A stretch of 64,000 nucleotides of DNA from positions 1-64,000 of the forward strand of contig NZ_JBHSRF010000042.1 of NCBI RefSeq assembly GCF_042658925.1. Direction: 5' to 3'. This stretch comes from Sphaerisporangium aureirubrum (GTDB lineage: Bacteria > Actinomycetota > Actinomycetes > Streptosporangiales > Streptosporangiaceae). The translations under genes were made by a program, and so were the position numbers. The notes under the pieces were generated by a model, which saw only the letters and a list, made by a program, of their open reading frames with translations, had not been told where the DNA came from and ran no database searches. Shown piece by piece: positions 62,881 to 64,000 of this stretch. Every line of letters begins with the position of its first letter. Position 1 is the stretch's first letter.

Positions 62881-62985
62881 TGTGTTCCTCCGTGGTATCC
62901 GGTACACGCCGAACTACCCCGGACACGGGCTACAAACGTTGAAAAATCAGCATGAGCCCCTACGGATAGGGCTTTTCCCCCGCCT

Positions 62986-63459
62986 CTATTGGTTCAGGGA
63001 CACCGGGGGAGTGGTGCTGGGGCGGGACGGGGACGGCGACGGGTCGCGGGACGGCCAGCCGGGGAAGGCGGCGATCGCGGGGCGCCAGGCGTAGGCGCGC
63101 ACGGTGCACTCCTGCATGGCGAGCGCGGCCAGGCGGCGCAGGGAGAAGTCGTCGACCGAGGCCAGCTCCAGGTAGGCGGCGGTAACGCGGTCCTCGACGA
63201 ACGCGGCGAGCCGGGCGGCGTCCGCGCCGGTGACCACCGGGAAGGGCAGCTCGTACGACGCGCCAGCCTCCGCCGGGGTGCCGCCCCTGGCCATGATCAG
63301 GCCGCGGATCTGGTCCCGGCGGGCCCGGTGGGCGTTGAAGCCCGCCGCCGCCGAGGAGCGCTGCGTGCCGCCGGTGCGGGCGCCGACGACGCCGTAGGCG
63401 TACACGGCGGCGTGCTCGGCCTCGAGGACCTTGTTCAGCCCTGCCGGCGGATCGGTCAC
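62986..63459 (-). CDS. DUF4439 ferritin-like protein
   Basis: A 157-residue helical protein of the DUF4439 ferritin-like family: LEAEHAAVYAYGVVGAR at the start, GFNAHRARRDQIRGL, and RRLAALAMQECTVRAYAW. His/Glu residues in AEHAAVYAY and AHRARRD would be metal ligands. It is next to proS in mycobacteria too (Rv2844 type), which supports the identification. GTG start overlaps the stop of the lipoprotein gene in GTGA. Confidence 0.88.
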   Translation of the reverse strand: MTDPPAGLNKVLEAEHAAVYAYGVVGARTGGTQRSSAAAGFNAHRARRDQIRGLIMARGGTPAEAGASYELPFPVVTGADAARLAAFVEDRVTAAYLELASVDDFSLRRLAALAMQECTVRAYAWRPAIAAFPGWPSRDPSPSPSRPSTTPPVSLNQ

Positions 63460-63968
63460 GACACCCTCGCCAGCGCCACCGCGTGCGCCGCCTCGCAGGC
63501 GCCGATGCAGGACAGCAGCTGCGCCAGCGACGGCGAGACGCCGTCGATCTGGCGCGGGCGGGTGGCCGCCGCCTCACGCTCCAGCTGGCGCAGCCTGCTC
63601 ACCGGAACCCGGGCCCCCTGCGTGGACGGCGACGGCGACGGCGACAGGGACGGCGCGGGGGAGGAGGCGGCAGGCGAGGGCCGTGGCGGCAGGCGGCGGC
63701 GCAGCTCGGCCAGGTGGGCCTCGTGGCGGCGCTGGAACGGCTGCAGCTCGGCCGCGCGGTCGCCGCCGGACGCGGCGGCCCGGCGGTACAGCGCGATCAT
63801 CTCTTCCTTGGCCGCGATGACCTTGGTGAGCAGCACGGTCTCCGGGTCGGGGGGCGCCGGCTTGGGCGGTGCGGGTGGGGGCGCCGAGCAGCCGGCGGCG
63901 GCCACGACGGCCGCTCCGGCGGCGGTGCCGCGCAGCACGGCGCGCCGGGTCAGGGCACGCTGACGCAC
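63456..63968 (-). CDS. Lipoprotein with twin-arginine-like signal
   Basis: A 170-residue exported protein from GTG 63968 (GGAGG seven bases upstream). The signal has RRAVLRG then a hydrophobic run and a lipobox AAAGCSA, so it is a possible Tat lipoprotein. The mature part has a Pro-rich stretch and a helical region (EMIALYRRAAASGGDRAAEL). Translationally coupled with the downstream DUF4439 gene. A start at 63992 is also open but gives a longer N-terminus. Function unknown; the two genes probably act together. Confidence 0.8.
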   Translation of the reverse strand: MRQRALTRRAVLRGTAAGAAVVAAAGCSAPPPAPPKPAPPDPETVLLTKVIAAKEEMIALYRRAAASGGDRAAELQPFQRRHEAHLAELRRRLPPRPSPAASSPAPSLSPSPSPSTQGARVPVSRLRQLEREAAATRPRQIDGVSPSLAQLLSCIGACEAAHAVALARVS

Positions 63969-64000
63969 GGTGCGGCCTCCCGAGGGTGACATTTTCTGCT

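Overview
The window is high-GC (about 70%) actinomycete DNA. The gene families point to the order Streptosporangiales (Nonomuraea, Streptosporangium or Actinomadura-like). These include XRE/DUF5753-DUF397 pairs with HATPase partners, a LAL-type LuxR regulator, a Ser/Thr kinase, many TetR/PucR/GntR regulators, CHAP proteins and a DUF4439 gene beside proS. This assignment is an inference from gene content and base composition; no rRNA comparison was possible.

Layout. (1) 1-3120: the 3' end of a 5S rRNA and its hairpins, then a nearly gene-free zone with two dispersed repeat families, a Nudix gene, a decayed IS256-type transposase, a G-rich tandem-repeat tract and a MITE-like element. (2) 3124-5044: a YciI-like protein and a secreted phosphodiester glycosidase. 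(3) 5223-12400: a divergent module of beta-aminopeptidase-type P1 peptidase plus PucR regulator against omega-aminotransferase plus CoA-acylating semialdehyde dehydrogenase, which reads as beta-alanyl-peptide/beta-alanine catabolism, followed by an orphan solute-binding lipoprotein. (4) 12813-18101: a second set with GABA aminotransferase, PucR, TetR and aldehyde dehydrogenase. (5) 18106-20265: two paralogous secreted trypsin-like proteases. (6) 20587-27697: the MEP-pathway core dxr-ispG (without the usual rseP between them), a membrane SpoIIE-type phosphatase, an exported alpha/beta hydrolase with a hexapeptide-repeat tail, and the DUF4081 GNAT gene normally found near ispG. (7) 27.7-60.4 kb: a long accessory stretch of regulators, hydrolases, a receptor kinase with a triple-repeat ectodomain, a decayed HAD/TM/beta-barrel locus, a thiolase homologue lacking its catalytic residues, a GH3 enzyme, two SDRs, an M14 peptidase, cutC, a DUF6986 aldolase-like gene and fprA. 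(8) 60.7-63.97 kb: proS, DUF4236, a DUF4439 ferritin-like protein and a lipoprotein. The order dxr-ispG-GNAT-(gap)-proS-DUF4439 follows the mycobacterial order as I recall it, so the 33 kb between GNAT and proS behaves as an accessory insertion.

Most notable signals: the candidate beta-peptide catabolic module with dyad operators, the apparently non-catalytic thiolase under a TetR-type operator, the kinase ectodomain with a strict 105-residue period, repeated GGAAACTTTCC operators at three loci, and tandem duplications that begin in the last codons of ispG and of proS.
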